NCBI GenBank assembly: GCA_003024785.1
Contig: PUQB01000712.1
Coordinates: forward strand, 1 to 64,000
Length of the DNA stretch: 64,000 bases
Direction of reading: 5' to 3'
Source of the DNA: Selaginella tamariscina
Lineage: Eukaryota > Streptophyta > Lycopodiopsida > Selaginellales > Selaginellaceae
The position numbers and the translations under genes are program-made. The notes beneath the pieces are model-generated. The model ran no database searches and was not told the origin of the DNA. It saw nothing but the letters and a program-made list of their open reading frames with translations. This document shows, in pieces, positions 51,827 to 64,000 of the stretch (within the stretch, counting starts at the first letter, position 1; each line of letters opens with the position of its first letter).

Positions 51827-52388
51827 GGAAACACATGTTTATTTACAAATAAAAAGATACTTATTGTAGATTAAGTGTGCTTAATGTAAGATTTCCATCT
51901 CAGGCAGCACGTTGCTGGAACTGGGGTTTACCGTGCCATTGAACTGGTTGTGGTTTCACGACACGGTTCTCTCTCTCTATATAATAATACATTATAATTA
52001 ATTAACGTGGACTTATAGTACTTTGCAAACTGCTGTTGGTGCCTTTGGAGAAAACACAATAAAATGGTTGAGGACTCCCATTTCTCGCCTTAGAAATTTG
52101 CAGGGAACGCATTGTAAGAGTGTTTGTGTGTTAAATATATACATCTATGTGTATGTATGTATATGTGTGAATGCATTAATAGATATGTTACAGAGTGATC
52201 GCAAGTCCGACTGCAGGCGTTCAACAAGTGAGTACAATCTACAGTTTCCAGGAGTTGATTTTTCACAGGTATTTTTATTTATTGTTTCAGTCATTTCTCA
52301 TACATCTCAATATTATATTGGTAAGTGCATGTACAGGTTGAGACAGAGACAGATCAGCTGTGGAAAGCCATTTCTCCTAATTTTTTAG
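51411..52388 (+). pseudogene. Histidine-phosphatase (phosphoglycerate-mutase-like) gene, 5' part
   Basis: Exon 1 (51411-51440) encodes MEERYKIVHL and joins in phase to exon 2 (51472-51684), giving VHL-VRHAQAYHNIEGD with the catalytic RH of the family. FDAKITPIGLQQ follows. Exon 3 (from 51904) gives RAIELVVVSRHG, exon 4 (from about 52019) LQTAVGAFGE, exon 5 (about 52195-52268) DCRRSTSEYNLQFPGVDFSQ and exon 6 (from 52337) VETETDQLWKAISPN. This is the order of plant phosphoglycerate-mutase-like proteins (At5g64460 type), whose substrate is unknown. The frame then stops, and the expected C-terminal part is absent on this strand. It is found inverted at 53436-53193. Some joins (exons 2-3 and 3-4) need an indel. 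Confidence 0.8.
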
Positions 52389-52572
52389 TCAACGTGTATA
52401 TGCCCAGGCTGGTTAAATTTAAGTCAGTCCATTATTAGCTCGTCAACTTTAGTCGGCAAATTTTATATAATTCTAACTTATGTGTCGATTGCTTTACTTG
52501 CACGAAACGCAAACGACTGTGACTCACATATTAAAACAGTACACGAAGAGAAGAAAGTAACTCCCCGGCGCG

Positions 52573-53128
52573 ATGAGAAGAGAGGGTAGGCAGCATGGAT
52601 GGTACCATGTTAGTCGGATGCCGGAACGAAGGCTTGACACATACAACGACGATGGCCGGTTGTTTGCAAAGTATCCATCTAAACCCACAAATTGCTCGCG
52701 CTACACATCCAGATGCAGAACAAAGGGTTGCAGAGGGTGTCACGATGCTCCAAGCTCCAAAGCAAGAGCAAAACGCAAAGGCCGTAACAAGGCCTTTTAC
52801 CGTGACATAGTGAAAAACTACAAGCTGCATGATTGGGTGAATCACAAGCTTTATGATCGTAAGCCTATGTTTAGTGACGAAGCTCCCATAGATGATGAGG
52901 TTAGTGAATGTTCATTGGATTGTTATTCTTACAATGTAGATGATGAGGTTAGTGGATTTAACCAGGAGATTAGTGAATGATTATGGAGGTGACGTGTGTT
53001 CACTGGAATGTACAAAGGCTATAGATAAATTGAGTGAAGCTGAAGATGATCATGTAAGTGAATGGAGCTGGGAATCGTGTGAGCTTTCTGATGAGGGAGG
53101 GTTTGAAGAAGAATGGCTTGTTATTTGA
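52573..53128 (+). CDS. Conserved small plant protein of unknown function
   Basis: An intronless frame starts at the ATG at 52573. The N-terminal half is basic and Cys-rich (KPTNCSRYTSRCRTKGCRGC, then SSKARAKRKGRNKAFYRDIV), resembling a plant family with a CxGCHxxPxxKxKxxxK core. The C-terminal half is acidic (DDEVSECSLD...), ending in SWESCELSDEGGFEEEWLVI. The frame breaks near 52970-52980; continuing in the next frame to 53128 keeps the acidic character and gives a Trp-containing end. The total would be about 185 residues. There is no signal peptide. Function is unknown. It lies between the two halves of the phosphoglycerate-mutase-like gene. Confidence 0.65.
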
Positions 53129-53192
53129 ATTTTAAGTGAATATAGCAGCATTCAGAAACGTATGACATCATATCACAAAAATATATGAATAT

Positions 53193-53436
53193 TTAAGAAA
53201 GTATAACTAATGGGGATTGATCTTCAGAAATGGAAATCAGAACTGTGCGCAGCTGAGAATTAGAAAACCTGGAAGATCATTGGTGTATGTTCAATACACA
53301 TACACATATACACATATGCATTGTGTGTGTGTGTGTGTGTGACTTACTACGCTTTTCTCCAAACTGACTCAGCATATTGCGTAAGAAGCTGCTGTGTGAA
53401 ACAACTGCAATCTCCTTCTCTTTGCGCGTCATTATC
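53193..53436 (-). pseudogene. Inverted 3' exons of the phosphoglycerate-mutase-like gene
   Basis: On the minus strand, exon 53436-53348 reads MTRKEKEIAVVSHSSFLRNM, the conserved second-histidine block (VVSHSSFL) of the family. Exon 53268-53193 reads FSNSQLRTVLISISED to a TAA, like the family's C-terminal 'F.NCE.R.V.I' end. Acceptor (CATTAG) and donor (GTAAGT) sites flank the first, and CTTCCAG precedes the second. These are exactly the parts missing from the plus-strand gene at 51411-52388. I infer an inversion that split one gene, but a fragment of a second copy cannot be excluded. Confidence 0.72.
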
Positions 53437-53449
53437 CTAATGTATAGAA

Positions 53450-55239
53450 GTTAAACAGCATGTGGAAGTTATAAAGAAAAAACCCATACATACAACCGTG
53501 CGCATATATATCTATACGTATATGCATATTATATCTGACATGTAAATAACTTAAATTAATAAAAAAATAAGAACTATCATATTTAATCTAATTAATGAAT
53601 TGAATTTACTTAACTTGGTTAATATGATGTACTGAGATTCTATACCTGCAAATGGAATCTGCAAACACACGTAGACATATAAAAAATCATGTCATTATTA
53701 TTATTATTATTATTGTATAGTAGTTATTTTACATAATATAACATACACGTGTATGAACGATTGAGCATAATCTTAAGTTACACATTTGAATGGTTATATA
53801 GTTTTGTGAGGCACTGTAACGTATTATTTAAGTAAATTCACCCGTGCACACTCACGTGCGGGCGCGAGCACAACATATACGTTAAATAAAATAAACCATC
53901 CAATTACAATATATTCTTACAATTACAGAGTTTTTATAATTATTTTTTATAATAAAATTTAAGACTAAATAAAAGCATTCAATAAATTTCTAAATTAAAT
54001 TTAAAACTACACAAATCTAATACATTCAATTAATTATTTGTAACATACATTTAGTATATTTAATTTTGTTATGATTATATTTTAAAAATTTAATGTTAAA
54101 ATTATTTAATTTTTCTATTATCATTATTTTTCAAAAGAAATATAAAGTTGAAACAAAATTTAATTAGTACATTATTATTTATTAGTTTATTTTATATTAT
54201 TAATTTTTAAATGAAGCTTAATTCAAAATATATTCTTAAATATATTGTATTGTTGATCCATGTTAAAAACTAAGTTTTCCACTTGTAAAACAATAACAAA
54301 TTATTAAAATATTAATGAGTTTGTCTATAGTTACTCAAGTTCTTTTATACATACCCACATTGCTAAAATAAATAAAAAAACTTAATTTTGCATTGGTACT
54401 TAAATATGTATAATCATTGATTTTTATACTATATAACCATTCCATTAGTGCTTGTTAATGACTGTTATTATTTCTCTTATAAAGAATATTTATAGATGTT
54501 ATATTGTTTATGGGTATGTTATATATAAAATGATGATTTGTTATATATTAAGTGATACACACAAGTCCTTTATTTCTCATAGTTTGCATTGCATAAAGCA
54601 AAAGCACATCAAATTTATGAAAAATGCTCTATATATTAAATATTTATGATATTGATATATTAAAAATTTATTTATTTATTATATTTAAATATCCATGAGG
54701 TTTTTGATATTAAACATAAATGTAACTTATATTTGGATTGATATAACTTTAAAGTATCAAAGCTATATCATTGTTATATATAAGCGTAACTAATTAAATA
54801 TTTATATATAAGTATATAATTCTTAATTATGCTACAATTAATAAACATTAAATACATTCTTTTCAATATGTTCATTACTTGCTGTTGAGCTAACACGAGT
54901 GTTAAATAACTAATAATAATCATTATTATTATTTAAAATTTATTAAAAGAGATAATCATATTTCATAAAAAAAACTTATGATCTTTATTAAATCATTTTA
55001 TTATTTAAAACTATTATATGAGTTTTCTCATTATTATTATATCATGTTTAAAATGCATAAGGTTATCAATTTAAAATTTATTATCTTTAATAAAGTATGG
55101 TTATAAATTTTTATTCCCATTATAAAGATTATAAGATTTTAATTTTGTGTGTATCTATATATATAAATACACACACACACACATATATATATAAATATGA
55201 CATGTGGAACAAACTAATTTAAGTTCAAACCAAAGATTT
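53450..55239. other. AT-rich intergenic DNA
   Basis: No gene is visible. 53630-53690 shares GGAAT(C/T)T.CAAACACAC..CGACATA-like words with 63700-63775, so a small duplicated segment exists. Confidence 0.5.
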
Positions 55240-57250
55240 ACTATATTTAATAGGTTGTAATATTTAAAATTAAAATAAAATGATTTAAAAGATTTAAAAT
55301 AAAAAATTAACAAGAATTAATGATGAAATTAAAATAAAATAATTAAATAGAGTTAAACAAAATAAATAAGAAGTTAAAGTTAAAAAAAGGTTAGAACATA
55401 AAGAAAATATACAAATGTAAACCTAAGAAAGGAGTTATAGAAAATAATTTTAAAATTTTCAAAACAAATTTATTTAAATAAAAGAAATCAAATTAAAAAG
55501 GTCAAAAAATAATTTAAACCCACTAACAATTTTTTAAAAAGAAAATACATAATAATAACACCTTTATATAATCTAATAACACTTTTCATTTTTAATGCAA
55601 ATTTAATAGTATTACTAATTTGCATGTTTCCTTAACTTTTAAATTTTATAACTAAAAATGTTCTACTTTACTTTTATGAATTAATTTATTTTAAGTGTAG
55701 TTATTTATTATTTCTTGTAGTAAAGGCATTAAAATAAAAATTTAAAAATAGTGTGATGAAAATTGGTTATTCAAGACATAATGCACATCATTTTTAAATA
55801 ATTGTTAATATAAATACTTTATACATTTAAATAATTAATAAAATATTTATGATATTCAATTCAGATTCTCCTCGTTTAAATTAATGATATGTATAACAAC
55901 ATAATTGTGTTTATAAATTTTAAAAATGCTCCATTGTTGAGAAATATTAAACATATAAATAAATAAAATTCTTATAAACAACATTAAATATCGCATAAAA
56001 GTTTTATATTTTAAGGTTTATCAAGTAAACTTATAAAGATTAATAAGGGTAGGGAGTCCTTTTAAAGGTATTGTGAAAAGAATTAATCATGATGAAAGCT
56101 TTAAATTTTTAATAATTATGAATAAAAAAGAGAGTAAACATGAATATAAATAAAAAAAAAGAGCTAATCATGAATAATTTAAAGAAAATGGGGATTTTAA
56201 AAAACTTGAAATGAGTATGTCCAATAAAAAGAATATATAATAACTATAATTATAAATAAAAATGTAAATAATTAAAAAAACATGAGATGATTATGTTATA
56301 CAACCCTCCTTTTGTATTATTGGCAATTAATTAGATTTTAATTAAATGGCAAATATTAGAAATCATAGAAAATATAGGTGTTTAAGAAACTTTATATACC
56401 AAATCTTATATATAGATAAAATTCATTAACCGGAAGGTTTTTTCATTTATATTCTTTAAATGCATATTATAAAATTATTAAAATAATTAACATAATCAAG
56501 TATGATTAAGGAGGGGGCTGTATAATAAAACTTACCAAATGAAATATTCGATAAAATTGGATAATATTTTGATATTGAGTGTTGCAAATATTTAATTACA
56601 TACAAATTTGAAAATGCAATTTACAAATTGTATATAAAATATGAATATACATTTGAAGGATATGCTGGTAATGGAAAATATTAATAATTGATTGATTAGT
56701 TTTAATAATTTAAATATTTTCTTTAATTGTGATGGTTAATTACAATTTTTTTTTAAAAAAAAATATTACTTTCTAATTTATAAATATTAGTATGATATTA
56801 ATGCATTATATCATAACAAAATAAATAATGTTATAATATATAATACAAGAGAAACAATGAGATGATAAAAATGGTAAACATAAATATAATTAATTATTGA
56901 CATTGTGTATACTATTTGTTTGATAAGTGTTAGTATTTGTGATAATATATATATATATATATATATATATAGATAGATAGATAAATACATTCTTTCATAT
57001 ATTTAATTTAACAACTATTTGAATTTCAAATTATCCTGTGTTGTTGTTATTAATAAAATAATTTAGTATATTAAGTTTATAGCATAACTATATAAAATAT
57101 TTTACACACATATGATCTCTTATAATATCAATTTATTTATCCAAATTTTTTAATATGATAATCCTTACTTTCAAAATTATTTTATTTTGTTTTAACTCTT
57201 TTTAAATATTCTGTTTTTTTACTTATTAAGTCAAATCATTCTTAAATATT
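55240..57250. repeat. Degraded foldback-family sequence and AT microsatellite
   Basis: 56700-57250 resembles, with many changes, the left arm of the foldback at 39.7-40.2 kb (TTAATATGATAATCCTTA, ATTTTATTTTGTTTTAACTC). 55240-55400 resembles the other orientation. (AT)n and (AG)n tracts lie at 56946-56985. No gene is present. Confidence 0.5.
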
Positions 57251-59450
57251 TTCTAATCAAGATGGTGAGTGGCACCAAAATAAGGCTAAAGAATAAGAGG
57301 ACTAGAGATGCCACAATCGAAGTGGTAATGGTGCCTTTCTATTATAATAGTTGTTACAATGCCAAGAACACACACCTCGATTGTTTCATGTGTTGCACCA
57401 TGAGACAGGATCCACATTGTCGTTGATGCTTGTCATGTACAAAATTTAAATAAGAGAGAGATTACAAAATGTTGGTATATCCATAACTCAGTTATTATTT
57501 TTAATTTAATGAATTTATCTCTAGTTTGGATCTTTTTAACCCAATTAAATAAATTCATCCTTAATCTCTTAAGTTGTCTAATGACCTTAATTTAATTTAT
57601 TATTTAATTATTCTTAATCTAGTGAATTTATTTTTATAACTTAATTATTATCCTTAACATGGCGAGTTTATTTTTAAATTCTTATGCATGGGCTTCCCTT
57701 TAACCTTAATGTTATTATCCTTAACTGAACTCTTAACCTAATGAATTGATTCTTAACCCAATTATTATCTTAATCTAATGAGTTTATCCTTAAACACCTA
57801 TGTCATGAATTTCAGTTGCCATGCCGTTTTAGGATTTAAGATGGTTGTAAATGGGCTTAACTATTTAATAATAATTTATTATTTGGCCAATTGTTAACCG
57901 AAGCGCCAACATGTGGTTTTAGATTTAGGATGGTTATAAGTGGGCTTAAGTATTTAATAATAATTTATTTTTTTGGCCAATTGTTAACCTGAAGGATCAA
58001 CATGTAACACATGACTGCCAATTGGCCATTCAGCGTCAACACATTATGTAAACGTTAAATCTTTTAAAATAATCATGAGAGTTTGATCAGATGCTTAATT
58101 GGGAACAACATTTAAAGTACTACCTTAGGTCTCATATAATGACTATTCCTTGAACCCCAAAGGAGACTTTAGGATCCTACTTAGAACATGCTCATGCCCT
58201 AACTTCACCAAGGAGATATGTCTCACACATACCCTTATGATAGAGCTCATGCATCGTCACTTACTCATTGAGGAATCACCCCCATATGGAGTACAACCCC
58301 TTTAAGGCGACAAAGGGAACCTTGACCCACGACTAAGGGTTTGTGAAGCCAAGATATACCTAGTCCCAAGGTTAGTACTTAACGTGAACACGAGTGTGCA
58401 TTATATTAAGCAAAGGTTTGAAGAACTAAGCATGTGACCATCCAAGTGACCTCACAATAGGGCTCATGACATCATACTAGTGAACTTAGATTATTCAATT
58501 CCTAAACATGTTCACACACCCCAGAAGAACGTCCTTAGCCAAGTGTGCTTGCTAGCACACTCGATTATGAGACCTAACCTCCCTTGAAATGAATGCTCAA
58601 GTTTAGCACCTTAATGCAAACACAAGCATGCTTGCTTGCTAGAGTATCCAACTCTTTAGTATGAAACCCATGACACACATGCTTCAGGCATTGTACCATA
58701 TGTAGTGTCACATGTTCATGTGACATTGTTTTTTAAAATGTGGTCAAACTCAAGAGCTATACTTGATGTCACGAACATGGTTCACAAATGCCAACTCTAA
58801 AACCCCCTTTATGAACTTTCAAGAACATGATAAAGAGAACCTATAAGTTAAGATGTTGCATTTACACTTGGACAAGGACACTTATGTGCCTTACTTAATT
58901 GTAAGTGATGTTCTTAACTTGATGTGGAGGAGGAAGCTGCTTTGACCTTTGGAATGTGTATTTCAATAAGACTTCCCAAGTACGGATTCGCCAATGATAA
59001 AAGTAATATACCTTTAAGTGTGGCATACCCTATCTATTGGAAGTTAGGGTGGCACAAAGGATGAATGACATAAGCTAAGTTCATGCTAACAGGGAAGAAG
59101 GAACCAAACACCTCTCAGTCTTCGGTATGCTTTCCTCACACCTATCCTACTTAATATATGTGATAGAAGGACCACCCCCCGTTTTCCTATTTATAAAATG
59201 GGCTAGCATGAAATTTCATTCCCAGTAAGAATATACTTAATGAGTTTAATGTAACAACCCATCCACCCCTAAACTCTAACCCAAGGGATTTAGGGCATGA
59301 GGTTAGGTCAACCTTAAAGGTGTTTCTGACCATATCCGATATGTCAAACTCACTAATTAGGACGTCAAAACGAAGAGAGAGTTTTTTAAATGGAAGTGTT
59401 AGTTTCATTCAAAGTAAAGAGGAGTCATAATAAAAACTATAACACACTCT
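57251..59450 (-). mobile_element. Inverted, older LTR-family copy
   Basis: The reverse complement of 58700-59450 follows the 43207 LTR (CATAATAAAAACTATAACAC at the outer end, CACCCCTAAACTCTAACCC, TGTCACATG). 57480-58430 continues with the blocks seen at 42900-43200 and 44670-45240. It therefore looks like an uninterrupted long version of this LTR family. The right end is tandemly repeated (next entry). Confidence 0.65.
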
Positions 59451-59800
59451 TTGCCTTTTAAAATGTCAACATTCTTACTTTAAGGTGTTTCTAACCATAT
59501 CCAATATGCCAAACTGAAAGGTCAAAACAAAGAGAGAGTTTTTTAAATGAAAGTGTTAATTTTATTCAAAGTAAAGAGAAGTCATAATAAAAACTATAAT
59601 ATACTCTTCGTCTTTTAAAATGTCAACACTCTCACTTTAAAGTGTTTCTGACCATATCCGATATGCCAAACTCACCAATTAGGACATCAAAACAAAGAAA
59701 GAATTTTTTAAATGGAAGTGTTAGTTTTGTTCAAAGTAAAGAGAAGTCATAATAATAACTATAACACATTCTCCACCTTTTAAAATGTCAACATTCTCAT
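59306..59800 (-). repeat. Triplicated LTR end, unit ~170 bp
   Basis: GTGTTTCTGACCATATCCGA...ATGCCAAACT...AGAGAGAGTTTTTTAAATG...AGTCATAATAAAAACTATAA...TTTTAAAATGTCAACA occurs three times in succession. Confidence 0.8.
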
Positions 59801-59814
59801 TGACAGATAATTTC

Positions 59815-60840
59815 CTATGCCTTCCTCCAACAAGTGTAGCACACATTGACAGATAATTTCCTATGCATGGCTTGCACCTAGCTCAGAGGCAATCAATACG
59901 TTGACTGCATGGCTGATGCTTGCATCACATGTCAATCGGACCAGAAAAGTGCACCAACATGCGTAGCACACATGGCTTGCACCTAGCTCAAAGGTGATCA
60001 ATACGTTGACCGTATGGCTAATGCTTGCATCACATGTCAATTGGACTAGAATAAGTGCACCAGCAGGCGCATCACACATGGCTTGCACCACATGTCATTC
60101 GGATGGTTGATGCTTGAATCACATGTCAATCGGAGCAAAATAAGGTGATGCAAGCATCAACCATCTGAACTAAAATAAGTGCGCCAATAGGCACAGCACA
60201 CATGGCTTGCATCACATGTCAATCGAATCAGAATAAGTGCGCCAACAGGCACAGCACACATGTCATTCGGATGGCTGATGCTTGCATCACATGTCAATCA
60301 GACTAGAATAAGTGCTGTGCCTGTTGGCTTGCATCACATGTCAATCGGACCAGATGGTTGATGCTTGCATCACATGTCAATCAGACCAGAATAAGTGCTA
60401 TGCCTATTGGCTTGCATCACATGTCAATCAGACCAAATAAGTGTTGCGCCTGTTGGCTTGCATCACATGTCAATCGGACCAGAATAAGTGCGCCTATTGG
60501 CTTGCATCACATGTCAATCAGACCAGAATAAGTGCTATGCCTGTTGGCTTGCATCACATGTCAATCGGACCAGAATAAGTGCTGTGCCTTTTGGCTTGCA
60601 TCACATGTCAATCGAACAGAATAAGTGCTGTGCCTTTGGCTTGCATCACATGTCAATTGGACCAGAATAAGTGCTGTGCCTTTTGGCTTGCATCACATGT
60701 CAATTGGACCAAATAAGTGCGCCAACAAGTGTAGCACACATGGCTCGCACCAATCAGTATGGCTTGCATCACATGTCAATCAGACCAGAATAAGTGTGGC
60801 AACAAGTGCAACACATATGGCTTGCACCAAATAGTATGCC
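59815..60840. repeat. Minisatellite, ~47-bp unit with inverted sub-segments
   Basis: The unit GGCTTGCATCACATGTCAAT / CGGACCAGAATAAGTGCTAT / GCCTGTT recurs more than 12 times. In several units the segment GTGCTGTGCCTGTTGGC is replaced by its reverse complement GCCAACAGGCACAGCAC. Frames through it encode repetitive artefacts. Confidence 0.88.
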
Positions 60841-62600
60841 AACCTTGGTGGCTTGAGCTTTACTCACAAGTTCACCCTTAATGGAAATCGAAACCACTCT
60901 AATACAGAATGTTAGAACCTTTCCCTCTCTTTTTAAACCAACTAAACAAAGAACCAATTGGTATTTATTAAAGGGCCCTTGGTCATGATGACTTAGGTTC
61001 ACTTGGATCTTTTCCCATATATCCCACGTATTTCACAATATTTACCCAGGTAATCAACCCACCAAGTTAGAACTATGACAAAACTAGATAATGTTAGAAA
61101 AATTACATATCACTTTATGCAAAGTCAACAAAAAGTTCACATAATTTTTTATTATCCTTTTTGCATTATACAAAACCAAGTACTTTAAAACCAAATCGTA
61201 AACTCAGTTGTTGGAGGCACCACTTATGACATGAAGTTACATAAAAAGCTTTGCATGTTTGTAAAGTTTGTCATCTAAACATAAATAATATAATGGTTAA
61301 TTTTTTACTTAAGTAGAATTTATATTAAAAGCTTCTAATTAAAGTTGATTGTCGATGCTAAGTTAACAAGAAGAAAGCTTTACTTTATGGAGGGGAATAA
61401 AGATTATATGAAATATACCCTTATGTATATTCTAGCATATATACTAAAACCATATATAGGATGTCATGTAAGATGTTTAGATTGGGCAACCTTGTATGTT
61501 ACCTTAACATGTTCTTTTTAATATTGACTTTAACTTAACCATAGTTAAAGTTTAAGCTTTTAATGAACCAAGAGCTATTTATAATGTTCATAGACACTCT
61601 TTACATTTCAATAAGTTATCAATCCTGATCAATTGATTTGTTAATTCTAAATTTAATTAGAGTTACACAAGGAGTTGAGCATTATGACATGATTAAAATT
61701 TATATAATAATTTTTTAAAAACACATAAATTGTAAAACACAGATTTGTAAACACACAAAATATAAATTTACATACTAATATTCTAAAAAGCATACAAAAT
61801 ATAAATTTACATAATAATTTAATATGTTTTTATAACACAAAAATGTTCATGTAAGTTTTAAATTTTTTGGGTAAGCCTTCAAAAATTTTAAAAATACATG
61901 ACCATTTAGTTTTCAAGTATTTAAATGCCACATGTTAAATGTCAAATGCGAAATGCCAAATTCTATTGCCAAATGCCAAAATCCTAAGCCAAAATTTTGC
62001 CTCCATTGATAAGTGATTAATTATATATTTCTAAAATAAATTATTAAAATTAAATATGGTTATTATTAAATTTATGTTATAAAATCAAATGTAAATTTAA
62101 ATGTTTAATCTAGATAAGTTTAACTATTTTAAATATAAATTAATAATGGCTAAATTTTATAGTTTCAAAATGTAAAAATTATTAATATATTAGCTAAAAA
62201 TAAATTAGATTACTAAATTTATAGTATAAAATTAAAATCTAAATATATATCTTAAGTTTAAATGTTTATATAAATAATTATTAACTTTAATATTTTAAAT
62301 ACAAATTCTTTAATTATATGTTTAAAATGTGAAAATATTGTTACATGGGCTATAAATTTGTATTTAAAATCATTAATTTGATATTTAAAAATCAATATTT
62401 AAGTATTTACTATTTAAAATGTTTTAGACACAAGTTAAACACTTTAAGCATTAAATGTATTAAAAAACAAAATCATTCAAAAAATTATTTTGTATTTTGT
62501 TATGCAAACTCGTGAACAATTTTAACAATTTTAATAAACTTTTGTTAAATATTATAGTATATATCTGTACTTGTCAATGCGTAAATGTGTATAGAGAACT
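60841..62600. other. AT-rich intergenic DNA
   Basis: No gene or RNA is recognised. A small patch of AAATGCCA repeats (AAATGCCACATGTTAAATGTC) lies at 61924-61985. Confidence 0.5.
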
Positions 62601-62619
62601 TAAATTAATAATAAGATTA

Positions 62620-63110
62620 TTAATCCCCTCTGACCAGACGTTTCACCTTCCGTTGGTACTCGTTGCGATCGTTCCTAAACTGTATAGCAGCATCAACATT
62701 AGCTGGAGACTCGTCGTTAGGATCGGAAAGCAAGGCCATGATACTCAATATAATCGTCTCCACTGTCTGAACAGGCGACCACCTCTCACTTTCTTTCTCG
62801 TAGCCATACTCATCCTTCTCAGGAGCATGTAGAATCGATATACAAACCGTACCATCTTTGTGAATATTGGGGTGCCACATGTCGCATGTAAACTTCACCA
62901 CTGGAGGCTTCACAGGGTACTCCTTTGGGAAGCTCATTGTCAAGGGAGGTAACCTCCGTCGTACAGAGTTTTGGGCTGCCCAATAATTGTTGCTGTCCAC
63001 TCGTAGACATCGTTCTCTGCTAAACCTGCGAAAAATCCTGTTGTCTCTGGGTTCATCTTACTAATCTCCTTAAGCTGCCTCTGCAACAAGAGGGCGCCCT
63101 GCTGCTCCAT
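62620..63110 (-). CDS. Ubiquitin-conjugating enzyme E2, UBE2G/UBC7 type
   Basis: The ATG at 63110 begins MEQQGALLLQRQLKEISKMN, followed by FFAGLAENDVYEW, FPKEYPVKPP, HPNIHKDGTVCISILHAPEK with the active-site Cys, and the acidic loop DEYGYEKESERWSP of the UBE2G group. SIMALLSDPNDESPANVDAA and VKRLVRGD complete it to the TAA at 62620-62622. Length is about 163 residues, as expected. Family members transfer ubiquitin, notably in ER-associated degradation with ER-membrane E3 ligases. One base is missing at the GGG 62944-62946 (CCC on the coding strand), breaking the frame between GGYLP and LTMSFPKE. The gene is intronless in this window although plant UBC7-type genes usually have introns, so it may be a retrocopy. 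A TATA-like box upstream argues that it may still be expressed. Confidence 0.88.
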
Positions 63111-63152
63111 CGCTCTTCCCTAACCTAAACCTAACCTTGGACTAATCGTTAC

Positions 63153-63160
63153 CTTTTATA
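63153..63160 (-). promoter_or_regulatory. TATA-like box of the E2 gene
   Basis: TATAAAAG on the minus strand lies about 45 bp upstream of the ATG at 63110. It would allow only a very short 5' UTR. Confidence 0.4.
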
Positions 63161-63199
63161 AGGGAAAAATAGGGTTATGGATAAGGATTATTCCTTTAA

Positions 63200-63457
63200 T
63201 GGAAACCTATGTGATTTTTAAAATTGAAATAAAATAGAATGAAATAATAAACTTAATTAAATATATGTATTTATTTTATAACAAATTGAAATGAAAATTA
63301 TGAAATAAATAAGCAAATGTTCTGAATGTCATGATTTTAAAATAATTATAATATATTGAATATATATGTTTTAATTCATTAGAGACTAAATAGCATAAAT
63401 TACAAACTAAATATAAATTTTATGTATTTTAATAGTTATTAATATTGAACTGCAGGG

Positions 63458-63495
<38 letters not shown>

Positions 63496-64000
63496 AGGGA
63501 TATATATGTAATTTTCTATTATTAGTATATTTATAGTAGATAATTCTATATTGATTACTATTAATATACTTTTTAATTCTTGTAATTATATAAGTTTTAA
63601 TTGTAAACTCAAAAATGGACTCATACATCATATTTATTTCAGTATGAGTTGAATTTACTTAATTAGCTTGGTTACAATGTGAGATGAATCGTACACCACC
63701 AAACAAGGAGGTAAACGCTGACTGTTAGATTCTATACCTGCAATTGGAATTTACAAACACACATCGACATAAAATCTTTTATAATGCAGGAGTTGGACGG
63801 CTTGGTTTTACACTCAGTAAAAGGAGGTAACTAAGTTCTGCTCTCTTATGTACGTGTGTCTGTCTATATGTATACAGTCACCTTAGTGTTATGTATTTCC
63901 TACGTAATAATTAATTCGGGTGCATATTTGGAACTTAAATATATATATATATATATATATATATTGGCCACAAGTTTATTACCAAGACTAGTCAGTATGA
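63200..64000. other. AT-rich DNA with (TA)n microsatellites
   Basis: (TA)n tracts lie at 63457-63490 and 63936-63964. 63650-63775 is a diverged copy of 53590-53690. A possible small exon at 63790-63827 (AG before, GTAAC after) cannot be assigned. Confidence 0.5.

Noticed and set aside
59861-60834. Frames in the 47-bp minisatellite
   Set aside because: The repetitive peptides follow the DNA repeat in several frames; no start or homology.

Overview
The window is nuclear DNA from a land plant. It shows plant-type TTTAGGG telomere motifs, a JmjN/JmjC/FYRN/FYRC histone demethylase of the plant KDM5-like (JMJ14/15/18) type, PLS-type PPR genes, GT-AG introns and a long AT-rich, repeat-dominated background. 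The style of the PPR repeats suggests a seedless plant such as a lycophyte or fern, but this is a weak inference. Many otherwise convincing reading frames are broken by single-base indels, mostly in homopolymers. I therefore treat most frameshifts as possible assembly errors rather than proof of pseudogenes.

Layout. 1-6.7 kb is a host gene island: a secreted TolB/DPP6-like protein (minus, partial), a small Cys-rich gene, and a 13-exon histone H3K4 demethylase gene. 7.3-11.4 kb holds a decayed PPR copy, dispersed repeats with tRNA-Arg pieces, and a ~114-bp satellite array interrupted by a solo LTR (10338-11298) with a 5-bp target duplication.

11417-25929 is the most interesting part. It is a 14.5-kb element bounded by 27-bp terminal inverted repeats (25/27 identical) and a 4-bp ACTA target duplication. 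It sits inside the satellite array, and intact satellite units show the empty site. It carries an FCP1/NLI-like HAD phosphatase (minus), a ParB-like (GQHT motif) plus beta-class DNA-methyltransferase-like protein (minus), and a DUF7869/DDE-like protein (plus). Two central arrays of the perfect 18-bp palindrome GGCGGGATTAATCCCGCC lie upstream of, or in 5' introns of, the two divergent genes, with another copy in a 61-bp intron of the ParB/methylase gene. I know of no described transposon with this gene set.

26-50 kb is a transposon graveyard with few genes: satellite and duplicated repeats, inverted repeat fragments, a MITE-like element, an intron-containing minus-strand gene of unknown function (31.0-32.1 kb), a second PPR copy flanked by inverted repeats, two near-complete tRNA-Arg(ACG) sequences inside a dispersed repeat, a Ty3/gypsy pol remnant, a 3.2-kb foldback structure and several LTRs. 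51.4-53.4 kb holds a histidine-phosphatase (phosphoglycerate-mutase-like) gene whose 3' exons lie inverted downstream, with a small intronless plant gene between the two halves. 53.5-62.5 kb is AT-rich repeats, an inverted LTR and a 47-bp minisatellite. The window ends with an intronless UBE2G/UBC7-type ubiquitin-conjugating enzyme gene (minus) and AT microsatellites.
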